Below, one piece after another: positions 50,664-60,136 of a stretch of 64,000 nt of DNA. Origin of the DNA: Caballeronia sp. dw_276. Its GTDB lineage: Bacteria > Pseudomonadota > Gammaproteobacteria > Burkholderiales > Burkholderiaceae. The first letter of the stretch is position 1. Each line of letters starts with the position of its first letter. Under the pieces are notes generated by a model that was not told the DNA's origin, searched no databases, and saw only the letters and a program-made list of their open reading frames with translations. The stretch lies in the NCBI RefSeq assembly GCF_018449635.1, contig NZ_JAAVUV010000004.1:496001-560000 (forward strand). The letters are read 5' to 3'. Both the position numbers and the translations under genes were made by a program.

Positions 50664-52829
50664 TCAGAACTCGATGGTCGAACTCAATTCAAGCGTGCGC
50701 GACAAGCCTTCGCCAATCTGACTCGAACCGGTGGCGCTCCAGTAACGCTTGTTCGTCGCGTTCTCGAGGTTGGCCTGGAACGACACGCGCTTACCATAGA
50801 TGCGCGTCGCGTAACTCGCGCCCGCCGTGTAAAGCGAATATCCGCCAATGTAAGCCTGGTCCGCGCTGTTCACCGGCCGCGGCCCGATGTAATACATGCC
50901 CGCATTCAACGACAATCCCGCGACGAGCGGCACGCGATACTGCGCGAACAGGCTTGTAGTCACATGCGGCGTGTTCTCGGGCGTCTTGCCGAGCAGCGTG
51001 GGATCGCTGGAATCGATTTGCTTGGCGTCTATATACGTTGCCGTGCCGATGAACGACACGTCCCGCGTCAGGTCGCCCTGAACCGAAAACTCCACGCCGC
51101 GATACCGTGCATTGCCATCGAGCACGAAAAAGTTGTCGGCGTTGGTATCGGCGGAAGCCTGCTTGATGTTGAACAACGCAAGCGAGACCAGCGTGTTGTT
51201 CGCAAAGCGCGTACGCACGCCGATTTCTTCCTGCTTGCTGACGGCTGCGGGCAAGACCTGATTGGCATTGTTCGCTGTGACGGGCGCGCTGCCCGCGGAT
51301 TCGAGCGCTTCCACGTAGCTTGCATATACGCTGGTGGCCGGCGTCAACTTGTAGATCACGCTACCCGATGGCGATGTACGGCTGACATCCGAACTCGGCG
51401 TTCCTGCTTGCGACGTCATGTATTCCGATCTGCGCACGCCGGCGACGATTTGCCATTTCGATGTCAGGTCGATCCGGTCGTACAAATACGCGCCGCTATT
51501 GCGAACATGCTGCGCGAAAAATTGCTTAGGTGTGCCACTGGGTGTCAGCTTGGTGATATCGATTGGATCGTAGATGTTCTGCGCGGCAGTGAAAAAGTTC
51601 GTGGTGAAATCCGGCTGATACAGCCAGTCTTGCGAGACGCCGACTGTGATGTCGTGGTGGATCGAACCGGTCTTGACGTCACCGTTCGCTTCGAGCCGCA
51701 CGATCTTGTTTTCGTACATCTGGCCGTTTTGCTGGCTTGCCTGCAGCGTGCCCGCGCCGGTCGCGACGTTGTACTTCTGGAACACCCATGCCCATCGGTC
51801 GCGCCGTGTGATCGACTGGCCGATGCTGAAGTTCGCCGACCAGTTGTCGGAGATCGCGTAGTCGGCGCGCAGCAATTGCGTGTTCGCGCTTGCCTTCGTG
51901 GGTTTGTCGCCGCTGACCAGCAGCTTGGTCGGGTCGGGCAGACCAGGCAGCGAGATCACGCCGTTCTTTGCGGCAAGCGGGGTGATGCCGGCCTGCTCGA
52001 CCACGCTTGTCTCGATGTGCTCGAAGTCGTATTGAAGCTTGAGCTTGCTGTTCACCTTCCAGTCGAGCGCGGCGCTTACGAATTTGCGATAACCGTGATC
52101 GCCGTCGATGGGTGTATCGACATGTTCGTCCATTGCATTCACACGCACGCCGAACTGGTCGTTCGTGCCGAAACGCCGCGCGATGTCCACGGACGCTCCA
52201 ACCGAGCCATGCGAATCGCCCAAGGCCGATATGCTTGTCACCGGATCGGGACCTGCACGCTTCGTCACCATGTTCACGATGCCGGCCGGTGCCGCAAATC
52301 CGTAATACAACGCCGAAGCGCCCTTAAGGACTTCGACGCGTTGCTTGTCTTCCATCGGCATCCAGATGTTGTTGTCGATGGGCAATACGCCGTTGAAGTA
52401 ATAGCTCGCGCGATTGTCTAGCGGGATGCCGCGAATCGAGAGGTTGTCATAAGCGAGACCGCTCAATTGCTGACGCGAGACGCCTGCGACGTTGCGCAGC
52501 GCATCGTACAGGCCGGTGTCGCCTTGCGCGTCCATGACCTCGCGGGTTACGACGTTGACGGTTGCCGGAACGTCGAGCGCATCGAGTCCGCGATACGGGC
52601 CGGTCTCGACTGAGACGGGCGCAAAGCCCTGATCTCTTTTGCTCGAGACCTGAACGGGCGCCAGCTGTGATGCGTCGGTAGCCGATGCAGCGGATTTGGT
52701 GTCGCTCGTTTCGTCCGCTTTCGCAAAATCGATCGTCGATCCCGCCATGCCGATTGCGAATAGAGCGTTAGCGAGCAGGATATTTCTGTGGAGCAACGAA
52801 CGCTTGCCCGCACGGTTACTACGAATCAT
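50664..52829 (-). CDS. TonB-dependent receptor of the sulfur-scavenging locus
   Basis: 721 residues from the ATG at 52829, with GGGGAA just upstream. A Sec signal (IRSNRAGKRS...FAIGMAGS) precedes the plug, which contains LDVPATVNVVTREVMDAQG, LSIRGIPLDNRASYYFNGVLP and VEVLKGASALYYGFAAPAGIVNMVTK. The barrel ends in SSTIEF, an outer-membrane sorting end. The plug motifs are those of siderophore-type receptors, but the genes downstream (LLM monooxygenase, AtsK-like dioxygenase, sulfonate-type ABC importer) suggest import of a sulfate ester or sulfonate, like SftP of Pseudomonas putida ats loci. A siderophore role cannot be excluded. Confidence 0.82.
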   Translation of the reverse strand: MIRSNRAGKRSLLHRNILLANALFAIGMAGSTIDFAKADETSDTKSAASATDASQLAPVQVSSKRDQGFAPVSVETGPYRGLDALDVPATVNVVTREVMDAQGDTGLYDALRNVAGVSRQQLSGLAYDNLSIRGIPLDNRASYYFNGVLPIDNNIWMPMEDKQRVEVLKGASALYYGFAAPAGIVNMVTKRAGPDPVTSISALGDSHGSVGASVDIARRFGTNDQFGVRVNAMDEHVDTPIDGDHGYRKFVSAALDWKVNSKLKLQYDFEHIETSVVEQAGITPLAAKNGVISLPGLPDPTKLLVSGDKPTKASANTQLLRADYAISDNWSANFSIGQSITRRDRWAWVFQKYNVATGAGTLQASQQNGQMYENKIVRLEANGDVKTGSIHHDITVGVSQDWLYQPDFTTNFFTAAQNIYDPIDITKLTPSGTPKQFFAQHVRNSGAYLYDRIDLTSKWQIVAGVRRSEYMTSQAGTPSSDVSRTSPSGSVIYKLTPATSVYASYVEALESAGSAPVTANNANQVLPAAVSKQEEIGVRTRFANNTLVSLALFNIKQASADTNADNFFVLDGNARYRGVEFSVQGDLTRDVSFIGTATYIDAKQIDSSDPTLLGKTPENTPHVTTSLFAQYRVPLVAGLSLNAGMYYIGPRPVNSADQAYIGGYSLYTAGASYATRIYGKRVSFQANLENATNKRYWSATGSSQIGEGLSRTLELSSTIEF

Positions 52830-53726
52830 GAACTTCCCCGAGGTAATGTGTGCAAGGCGCAAATTCTTTCACTAGCCTTTCGATAAAAATGAATGAGATC
52901 GATTCGCGTTTGCATTTATATTGAACTCATTAATCCGGGTCAAGCTAAGCCTTGAAGTGAAAGGGGCTTTGGAGCTGGCGTTTTGTTACGCCTGTAAACA
53001 GAGGTAAGGTCGCATAACGGAAAGCTTACGGAATTCGATTCGTACTTTGGAGCGGCTTGGCATGAGCATGAAGCCTTGCAAAGCCCGTGGGTGGGGAATT
53101 GGGGCGACGCTAATCAGAAAACCTCTTAGAAGATCCGGCTAACCGTGGGATTGAAAACGACGGTTTTATTAAGCGCGAAAAGTTAATCTAAGTCGTTTTC
53201 CCACCCGAAGCGCGGGCGCCGTTTTAGGCAGCGAGCAATGGATGGGGGCGTATTGGCAAGGGCTTTGTGACGTACCGCAGCTACATTCTCAATTTTCACG
53301 TCCACTACATCACTCCTTTGGTTAGTCGGATGGATAGTCGAAAGATCACGCCACTCGACGTGATGCGAGGAGCCAAGTTGCTGCCTTAGGAGATGAAGAC
53401 GCGAGAACATGACCTGATAGCTGACAACCGCTGATAGATGGAAATATTCGGAAGTCCTCTATTAAATGCGGGACTTTGAAAAAGGTGCACGCTGCGACGG
53501 TGTGCCCCTCACATAAAGACGCGGCGGACGCCACGCGCTATTGCCCTTCTCAGAAAATTCCGAATTTTGTGCCGCCCGCTCTGACACGGCTTCCCACGCG
53601 AGCAAGGTTCAAGGATGATTCACGATTACGTCTTATTTTCGCAATGATAAGAACGATTGTTTGAATAAAAGAATCGCCAGCGCCAGTTGGTTTGTGATTC
53701 ACCTGAGAGATTAAAGGCTACAAAAG
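52830..53726. other. 0.9-kb intergenic region before the type VI effector module
   Basis: No open frame here has a recognisable domain or convincing start. The stretch 52860-53170 and 53590-53720 is richer in A+T than the flanking genes. It holds an inverted repeat (next entry) and probably the promoters of the divergent receptor gene and vgrG. It also marks the left boundary of the type VI module, so it may be a junction of acquired DNA. Confidence 0.5.
53153..53200. repeat. 9-bp inverted repeat with 30-base spacer
   Basis: GAAAACGAC (53153-53161) and GTCGTTTTC (53192-53200) are perfect inverted copies; TGGGA (53146-53150) can also pair with TCCCA overlapping the right arm. It could be a terminator of unknown transcript or a junction remnant. 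Confidence 0.4.
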
Positions 53727-56072
53727 ATGCGGGAGACTCATCGGGACAGCGAAGCGTATCGCTCGGATAAAGCACGAGTAACGGGCCGACAAGCCTATTG
53801 CCTTGAAGTGCCGAATGCGGCGAATTCCAAAGACATTTCAGTGGTCTCGTATCACGCGCGCGAGAGCATGGCGACGCCTTACGAGATCACAATCGAATTC
53901 ACGCACCCCGAACAGCTTTCGCGCTCCGATTACCTCGGGCGCGATGGGCACTTTACGATCACCGCCGAAGACAGCTCGGAACCACGCGTTTATCGCGGCA
54001 TCATCACGCGCTTTAAGCGGATCAAAAAGACCAAGGACTACTTCCGCTACACGATCGTCGTCGTGTCTCAAATGAAACGACTGGACCTTCTGCACAGAAG
54101 CCGCGTGTATCAGCATCAGAGCGGGCCGAAGATCATCGAATCGATCCTGCTGAACGACAAGTTCATGGATCACCAGTTCGTGTTCAGGCTGCGCCGTGAA
54201 TACCCCGTGCACGACTTCCGCCTACAGTACCAGATGTCGGATCTGGCTTATATCCGTCTTTTGTGCGAGCAGGAAGGCATCTATTACTACATCGAGCAAG
54301 GGAAGCACGGTGATCTGGTCGTGTTCGGTGACGATATCGACCACTATGTCTACACGCCTGAATTGAAGGTGCCGTATCGGGAGAATGCCGGGCTTGAGGC
54401 AGGAGTCGAAGCGGTGTTCGCGCTTGAGACGCACACCGAGGTAGTGCCACAATCGGTTCTGGTCGCCGACTATAACCCGCTCGCCGCCTGGGAACGCTTC
54501 AAGGACGAAGCAAACGTCGCGATCAACGATACGACGACTTATGGTCAGCCCTACGTCTATGGCACGAATCACCTGAGCCAGGACGGCGCGCAGTGGGAAG
54601 CGCAGTTACGGCACGAGGCGGCCATTGCGTGGCAGGTCGTGTATCACGGACAAAGCAATGCGCTGGAGCTGCGGCCAGGGCGTATTCTGCGTATCGACGA
54701 CGAGTTGCCTGATGCGCCGAGCGGACAAGTCATCATCGAGGTGACGCACTCAGGCGGGCGGGGCGTGGCTTACAGCAATTCGTATCAAGCAATTCCGTCC
54801 GACCGCCGATTCCGATTAAAGATAGACGAAAGCAAGTGGCCGAAAATCCACGGCGCGTTGAGTGCACGCGTCACGTCGCCGAACAAATACCCGTATGCGT
54901 ATTTGACGAAGGCCGGGCACTACCCTGTGCGTCTCGATCTGGATTTCGACGAATGGAATCCGGGCGGCGAAAGCATTCCGCTGCGCATGGCAAAGCCATT
55001 CGCAGGTTCACTGCAAACCGGCTTCCACTTCCCAGTGCTCGATGGCACTGAAGCGGTCATCATGGCCCGCGATGGCGACCCGAACAAGCTCTTCATCTCG
55101 CAGTTCCACCACAACAGCATTCAGTCCGACCTGATCCACAACCAGGAACGATGGATGTCGCGTAATGTTATTCGCACCCAGTCGAACAACAAGATCCGGA
55201 TGGAGGACTGGGAGGGCGAACAGCACATCAAGATCAGTACCGAGCATTCGGGCAAGAGTCAGCTCAATCTTGGTCACATGGTCGACAGCACGCGCAAGAA
55301 GCGTGGTGAGGGCTATGAACTTCGTACGTCTGGCTATGGGGCGATTCGCGCCGGCAAAGGTTTGCTGGTTTCAACAGACGATCGGCCCAATGCGACTGAC
55401 CTGCAACTCGCCATGCAGGAGGCGACGAAGCGGCTGGACGACGCCTACGCACGCATGGAAGGGTTAGCACAAGCGGCGAGGATCGCCAAGGCAGAGGCGG
55501 CCGATGCAAAAGAGATGCAGCAGGTCCTTCAGAATCAAATCAAAGATATACAACAGGCAGTTATGCTGCTTTCAGCGAGTTCGTCCATCGCGCTCGTGAC
55601 GCCCGATGCAATCGTGCAATCCGCAGGCACAAACATCACGATGACATCAGGCGGAAGTACCGACGTTGGCGTGTTGCGCAAGTTCACAGTCGCCGCAGGT
55701 GAAGCGATTAGCCTGTTCGCTCAAAAAATGGGGATGAAGCTTTTCGCCAGCAAGGGGAAGATTCAAATTCAAGCGCAGAGCGACGAAATGGAGCTGACAT
55801 CGCAGCAGAACATGACGGTCACCAGTAGCGACGGACACGTGATCGTGCAGGCAAGGAAGTCAGTCACGCTAACCGATGGCGCCGGTGCGTATATCAAGCT
55901 TGAAAACGGTAATGCAACGATCGGAGCGCCCAACAAGGTGTCGATCAAGATGGCCAATTTTCAATGGGACGGCCCGGATAGTATCCAAGGCAAACTTCCC
56001 GCCTTTGCAACATGTCACGCATCGGAGGCCTCGGCCGCCGCTGCTGGCGAAAATAGTGTGGCGCTCACGTGA
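53727..56072 (+). CDS. vgrG: Type VI secretion spike protein VgrG with DUF2345 extension
   Basis: 781 residues. Residues 25-400 are the gp27-like base (ATPYEITIEFTHPEQLS, RVYRGIITRFKRI, LAYIRLLCEQEGIYYYIE), followed by the gp5-like OB part (YPVRLDLDFDEWNPG...IPLRMAKPFAGSLQTGFHFPVLDGTEAVIMARDGDPNKLF), the usual RWMSRNVIRTQSNNKIRMED motif, a coiled-coil segment near 555-615 and a DUF2345 beta-helix-like tail (TVTSSDGHVIVQARKSVTLTDG). It sits at the tip of the secretion tube and carries the effector encoded two genes downstream. No other structural type VI genes or PAAR protein are in the window, so this is an accessory vgrG island. The stop overlaps the next gene (GTGA). Confidence 0.93.
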   Translation: MRETHRDSEAYRSDKARVTGRQAYCLEVPNAANSKDISVVSYHARESMATPYEITIEFTHPEQLSRSDYLGRDGHFTITAEDSSEPRVYRGIITRFKRIKKTKDYFRYTIVVVSQMKRLDLLHRSRVYQHQSGPKIIESILLNDKFMDHQFVFRLRREYPVHDFRLQYQMSDLAYIRLLCEQEGIYYYIEQGKHGDLVVFGDDIDHYVYTPELKVPYRENAGLEAGVEAVFALETHTEVVPQSVLVADYNPLAAWERFKDEANVAINDTTTYGQPYVYGTNHLSQDGAQWEAQLRHEAAIAWQVVYHGQSNALELRPGRILRIDDELPDAPSGQVIIEVTHSGGRGVAYSNSYQAIPSDRRFRLKIDESKWPKIHGALSARVTSPNKYPYAYLTKAGHYPVRLDLDFDEWNPGGESIPLRMAKPFAGSLQTGFHFPVLDGTEAVIMARDGDPNKLFISQFHHNSIQSDLIHNQERWMSRNVIRTQSNNKIRMEDWEGEQHIKISTEHSGKSQLNLGHMVDSTRKKRGEGYELRTSGYGAIRAGKGLLVSTDDRPNATDLQLAMQEATKRLDDAYARMEGLAQAARIAKAEAADAKEMQQVLQNQIKDIQQAVMLLSASSSIALVTPDAIVQSAGTNITMTSGGSTDVGVLRKFTVAAGEAISLFAQKMGMKLFASKGKIQIQAQSDEMELTSQQNMTVTSSDGHVIVQARKSVTLTDGAGAYIKLENGNATIGAPNKVSIKMANFQWDGPDSIQGKLPAFATCHASEASAAAAGENSVALT

Positions 56073-57043
56073 TCGGACAAACTGCGACGACCTTATCGCA
56101 GCGGGTCGAGCGGGTTTCTGTATCTCCCGTTCCATTGCTACCTGAGACCGGTTATCTAATCGTTGATCCGGGCGCGTTTGCGGAAAGCGATGAGTTGGAC
56201 TCTTTGCGACCACTGATGTGCAGGCCGACCAACTGGGGCCGGGATTTTACGGGATTGCCTGCGATCATCGATCTTGCGCACTGCGATGCGGGTCAGCGAG
56301 ATTGGCTCGCAATAGTCATCAACGCCGAGCACGAAAGCCGGTTGCGCATGCAGCTCACCCGTCCCGGCGTCTGTGCTTATGTTGACGCGCCGGTTGATGC
56401 GAACACACTCGCCGGACATTTGGCCAATCAACTGCTGATACTACCGGTCGAGAAAAGCGGCCATCGGGCTCTTCCGGGTGCGCTCTGGCGGTTCTTCGAT
56501 CCCCGCGTTTTCGCCAACCTGTGCTGGATGCTTGAACCGGAACATCTCACAACGCTTGTTGGACCTGCGTCTCGATGGGTCTTTCCGTGGCTTGATAGTT
56601 GGTACGAGTGCAACGGCATTCTGGATACGGCATCCGACGTTGCGCCGCCTGAGAGGATCGGCGGCTTCGCCCGCATAGATATCGACATATGGGATCGCAC
56701 GCAACGGATTGCAACGATCAATCAGACGTTGGCGCGTCTAGGTTTGCCGTCGGAGCTTCCATGGCAGGACAAAGCGGCAACGGCTGCTGTTGTCGAGTCG
56801 GCTGTTACCGAAGCGGAACGCCGTCTGCATTGGAAGCAGACTGATGATCAGGTGAATTACGCGGAGCATATCGCCCGCTATGGTGCGGCGTTTCGTAATC
56901 ACCCACGTCTCGTGGATCACTGGGTGAAACTCGAAACGCGAGTCGAAACCTTCAGTTGCTCCGAACTGATTGCGCTGCTGTCGCAAGAAGAATATGAGGA
57001 GTTCGCGCAGCCCACTCGTCCTCGCGATCCGACCGTTAGATAA
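56069..57043 (+). CDS. DUF4123-domain type VI effector adaptor (Tap/Tec-like)
   Basis: 324 residues from a GTG overlapping the vgrG stop. The DUF4123 region covers about residues 25-170: GYLIVDPGAF, HCDAGQRDWLAIVI and RFFDPRVFANLCWML, the last being the most conserved part of the family. DUF4123 proteins are cytoplasmic chaperones that load a specific effector onto VgrG and are encoded between the two, as here. The C-terminal 150 residues are less conserved and probably bind the effector. Confidence 0.88.
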   Translation: MIGQTATTLSQRVERVSVSPVPLLPETGYLIVDPGAFAESDELDSLRPLMCRPTNWGRDFTGLPAIIDLAHCDAGQRDWLAIVINAEHESRLRMQLTRPGVCAYVDAPVDANTLAGHLANQLLILPVEKSGHRALPGALWRFFDPRVFANLCWMLEPEHLTTLVGPASRWVFPWLDSWYECNGILDTASDVAPPERIGGFARIDIDIWDRTQRIATINQTLARLGLPSELPWQDKAATAAVVESAVTEAERRLHWKQTDDQVNYAEHIARYGAAFRNHPRLVDHWVKLETRVETFSCSELIALLSQEEYEEFAQPTRPRDPTVR

Positions 57044-57082
57044 ACGCAATCCAGAACACACAAATTTCGAGGGACAAAGTAT

Positions 57083-60000
57083 ATGGCAGAACCGAAATGC
57101 GCCTTTTGCGACAAAGTGGGCTTGCTTTTGATGCCAGCGCGTTACGCAATTGCTCCGCTTGCAATGGGTTTGCCATCGATCAGCGCACCGATGAAGGTGG
57201 AAGACATAGCGCAAAGCGTTGGCAAGGGCAAGAAGCAGGATGTGACCTTGCATGGCAGTGCACAGTACACGGCGCGCTTGTTGCGCAGCGGCTATCTGTA
57301 TGTGTATGACGAGAAGCGTGACCGTATGGACGCGTACTGGATCACGGCGGACGGGTACTACATGAGCATTCCTGTCGAGGCAGCTGTATCGGCGCAAGCC
57401 AAGTCGGCCACTCCTTGTTCGTATGAAGGGCATCGTGAGTTGGCGGGTTGCATTGCGATAGCGGACGCAGAGAATGCAGGCATCGTGTGGTTGGGTTTTT
57501 CAGATGTGCAGTGGACAAAAGCGGTGATCGACGCACACAAGGGCGCAAAGGGCAAGTCATTGCGCCAACTCCACATGCGCGAGTTCGACGCAGGCGCATG
57601 GGCGAAATCGCACCGCACGCCGGCTGGCAATGCGACGGCGGGTCGTGGGAATACATTACACACCGTACCGATGAGCGAACTGGCAAGCACAGTGGCTGAA
57701 TACGCGCCAGGCAAACCCGCTCAGGGCGCGGCGTTCGCGCCCCTGTCGGCGCCGAATTACCGGTTGCACGTGGGCAAGGCTGAGGGCGTGCTCTCGTCAT
57801 GTAGCCGACGCAGTCCGAAGCTCGTCGGCGCGATTGTTGCGCTGGACGATCCGGCGGGTGTCGCGCAGGACCTTGCTGCATTGATCAACTGGCATCAGGA
57901 GCGGCTGCTCGACACGCGGGTGGCGAAGGATGCATATGGTAAGGGTTACGGCAGTTACGCCACGACGTATCGAAACTTGCTCACGCTAGATGGCGCGATC
58001 AAAGCGTTGCACGCGTCGAACGACGAGAAAGTCAAGATGCAGGTGTTCATGAAAGCTGAAGCGCTTGCAAACATGATGAAGGCAGGCAATGAGGAACTTC
58101 GCCAGGAACGGTTAGCCGGAAAGAGAGCCGAGTCGATGGGGCAGCGGCCAACCGACATGCAAAAGATGGCAATGGAACTGTTCCCGCAGGAAGTCACAGC
58201 GCGGCAACTGAAGGCTGACGCAATAAACCGAAATCCACCACCTGTTCGCATCGCGGCCGATCAGCACGACTCGTGGAACGAGTATTTGACGCGGATCAAG
58301 CCAACGCCTTACAAGAAATGGGCCGATGAGTTCAAGGCCGCGTCGGACCAGCTACAAAACAACCATATCGAAGTGTTGGCGCGAACGCACGCGGCGTGGA
58401 TGCAGAGCAACCTGTTGGCTAACACGCTCGATTGCACTCACGATGGAAAAGATGCGTTAAGTGGCGACGTCTATGCAGAGACCTTGCAGCGCTGCATGGT
58501 GGCCACACAGCAAATCGTTGGTTGCGCCGATGTCTACCTGCGATGGCTCAAAGGCGATATTACGGAGAAGACGAATCTCTTGTTGCGTGCGTTGGTGTTG
58601 CGCCAGGACGAACTCATTACTGCAATGGCGGCGGCGCCGCTTGATTCCGCGAGCGTGCCGTGGTCGACTCTGATGGATCAGTTCACGAAGCATGTTCAGA
58701 TGCTGCTCAAGCCCGCGCCTGATGCACAACTGAAAGCGCAGGGGGCGCAGAAGGCAGCAGCTAAGGCAAAGACAGATTACGACGATCTGTTTAGCCTTGT
58801 CGCGACATCGGATGCGATGGGAGCAGGTTCGGTGTTGCTCTTCAATAATCCGGTACGTCGAAAGTTGGAGGCCGCAGAGTCCCGCATGAAGGCGGCTCAG
58901 ATAAGTGCTCGTGAAGCCAAGCAGGAAACGAACGGGAAGCTGCTGCCAGACTCGGTTGCAGCGTTGCTGACGCAGATCGCAACGCCTATCGCGACGGCAT
59001 TGCGGGAATTTAACGGCAATGCAGCGGAACAGGCGCTGGCGCGCTGGATGGCAATCATCGGTGTGACATTGCGAACACCGGCCGGGGTGATCAAGATCAG
59101 CGGCGGGGTACGCGAAACGATTGATTTTCTGTCAAAGACATTTGTGGCGAATCTTGGCGAAGCGGCTAAACGGAGTGGCAGGCCGTTATCGGCCGATCAA
59201 GTTACGCAACTGACTACTTATGCCAGAAGGCAGGTCGCGGGTAGCTTTGCGAGCGGCAATATTGCGTCGTTTGAGACCGCTGCTTTTAGCAAAACCAGGG
59301 TGAACTCGAAGCTCGCGGTGTTCATTACGGACGATATGCACAAGGAGCTAGCGAACATCACGGACCCGACTAAAAAGGTGGCGTGGCTGGTTGCAAATGT
59401 GACCACACCGGCGACCGCGCACGAGTATGCGGTTCTGAGAATTCAGACGAAGCTACCTGTGTTTGCGGCGGTATCCGAGGGAATACTTACGGCTATCGAT
59501 GTAGCCTGCAAGTACGCGGGTTGGAACCAGATGCTGGTTGATGAGGCGAAGGCGCTGTCATTCCAGAAGACGTGGGCGCAAGACGTTAGGGTGACACTGG
59601 GAGGCGCGCTGTATGTGGGTGCGATGGGTACCGGAGTCGGCAATGTTGTGAAGGCCTATGGCACTTGGCGCAATCTGTATGCGACGGGTATGGCTGAGCG
59701 GGTGGCGGGCGAGCAACTGGCGGGACGTGCTGGCATTGCGCTGCGCGTGGCGGGGGCTTTGACGGCGGCGGTGTCGGGAGTGATGGCGGGGATGGATTTC
59801 GTGGATGTTATCGTAAGTAAGCAACGCGAACAATGGTCATTAATGACATTACAACTGTGGTCCGGTGCTGTCGGAATCACAAATGCTGGCGTTGCATTTT
59901 GGGCTGCGCTAGCCGTTGATGGCGGATCGACTATGGTCGCCGGCCTCAGCTTAACGGGATGGGGCCTGCTGCTCGCAGTGGTATTGGTTGCGCTCGCCAT

Positions 60001-60136
60001 GGCAATCGACCATCTTAAGGGTGATGCATTTGCTCAGTGGTTGGAGCGCTGTTACTGGGGTGAACTATCGTCGGGTCGCTATATCGATTCGGAAACTGAG
60101 CGGTTGGATTTCAACAAGCTAATGGGGGTGAAGTAG
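57083..60136 (+). CDS. VasX-like type VI pore-forming effector (BTH_I2691 family)
   Basis: 1017 residues with GAGGGAC before the start. The N-terminus CAFCDKVGLLLMPARYA and RLLRSGYLYVYDEKRD...YWITADGYY are the marker (MIX-like) region of the VasX/BTH_I2691 effector family that binds VgrG. The middle (250-700) is long, helical and charged. The last 250 residues are hydrophobic: GALYVGAMGTGVGNVV, ALRVAGALTAAVSGVMAG, AVGITNAGVAFWAALAV and GLLLAVVLVALAMAI, suggesting membrane insertion as in colicin-like VasX. Residues from about 743 on are nearly repeated twice downstream as orphan tips. The stop overlaps the GTG start of the immunity gene (TAGTG). Confidence 0.85.
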   Translation: MAEPKCAFCDKVGLLLMPARYAIAPLAMGLPSISAPMKVEDIAQSVGKGKKQDVTLHGSAQYTARLLRSGYLYVYDEKRDRMDAYWITADGYYMSIPVEAAVSAQAKSATPCSYEGHRELAGCIAIADAENAGIVWLGFSDVQWTKAVIDAHKGAKGKSLRQLHMREFDAGAWAKSHRTPAGNATAGRGNTLHTVPMSELASTVAEYAPGKPAQGAAFAPLSAPNYRLHVGKAEGVLSSCSRRSPKLVGAIVALDDPAGVAQDLAALINWHQERLLDTRVAKDAYGKGYGSYATTYRNLLTLDGAIKALHASNDEKVKMQVFMKAEALANMMKAGNEELRQERLAGKRAESMGQRPTDMQKMAMELFPQEVTARQLKADAINRNPPPVRIAADQHDSWNEYLTRIKPTPYKKWADEFKAASDQLQNNHIEVLARTHAAWMQSNLLANTLDCTHDGKDALSGDVYAETLQRCMVATQQIVGCADVYLRWLKGDITEKTNLLLRALVLRQDELITAMAAAPLDSASVPWSTLMDQFTKHVQMLLKPAPDAQLKAQGAQKAAAKAKTDYDDLFSLVATSDAMGAGSVLLFNNPVRRKLEAAESRMKAAQISAREAKQETNGKLLPDSVAALLTQIATPIATALREFNGNAAEQALARWMAIIGVTLRTPAGVIKISGGVRETIDFLSKTFVANLGEAAKRSGRPLSADQVTQLTTYARRQVAGSFASGNIASFETAAFSKTRVNSKLAVFITDDMHKELANITDPTKKVAWLVANVTTPATAHEYAVLRIQTKLPVFAAVSEGILTAIDVACKYAGWNQMLVDEAKALSFQKTWAQDVRVTLGGALYVGAMGTGVGNVVKAYGTWRNLYATGMAERVAGEQLAGRAGIALRVAGALTAAVSGVMAGMDFVDVIVSKQREQWSLMTLQLWSGAVGITNAGVAFWAALAVDGGSTMVAGLSLTGWGLLLAVVLVALAMAIDHLKGDAFAQWLERCYWGELSSGRYIDSETERLDFNKLMGVK

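Noticed and set aside
50055..52421. Very long open frame (788 codons) on the plus strand opposite the LLM monooxygenase and TonB receptor genes
   Set aside because: It has no recognisable domain, is rich in Arg/His/Cys in the way of antisense frames in high-GC DNA, and overlaps two well-supported genes.
53183..53664. Two short open frames in the gap before vgrG
   Set aside because: No domain, no good start signal; probably chance frames.
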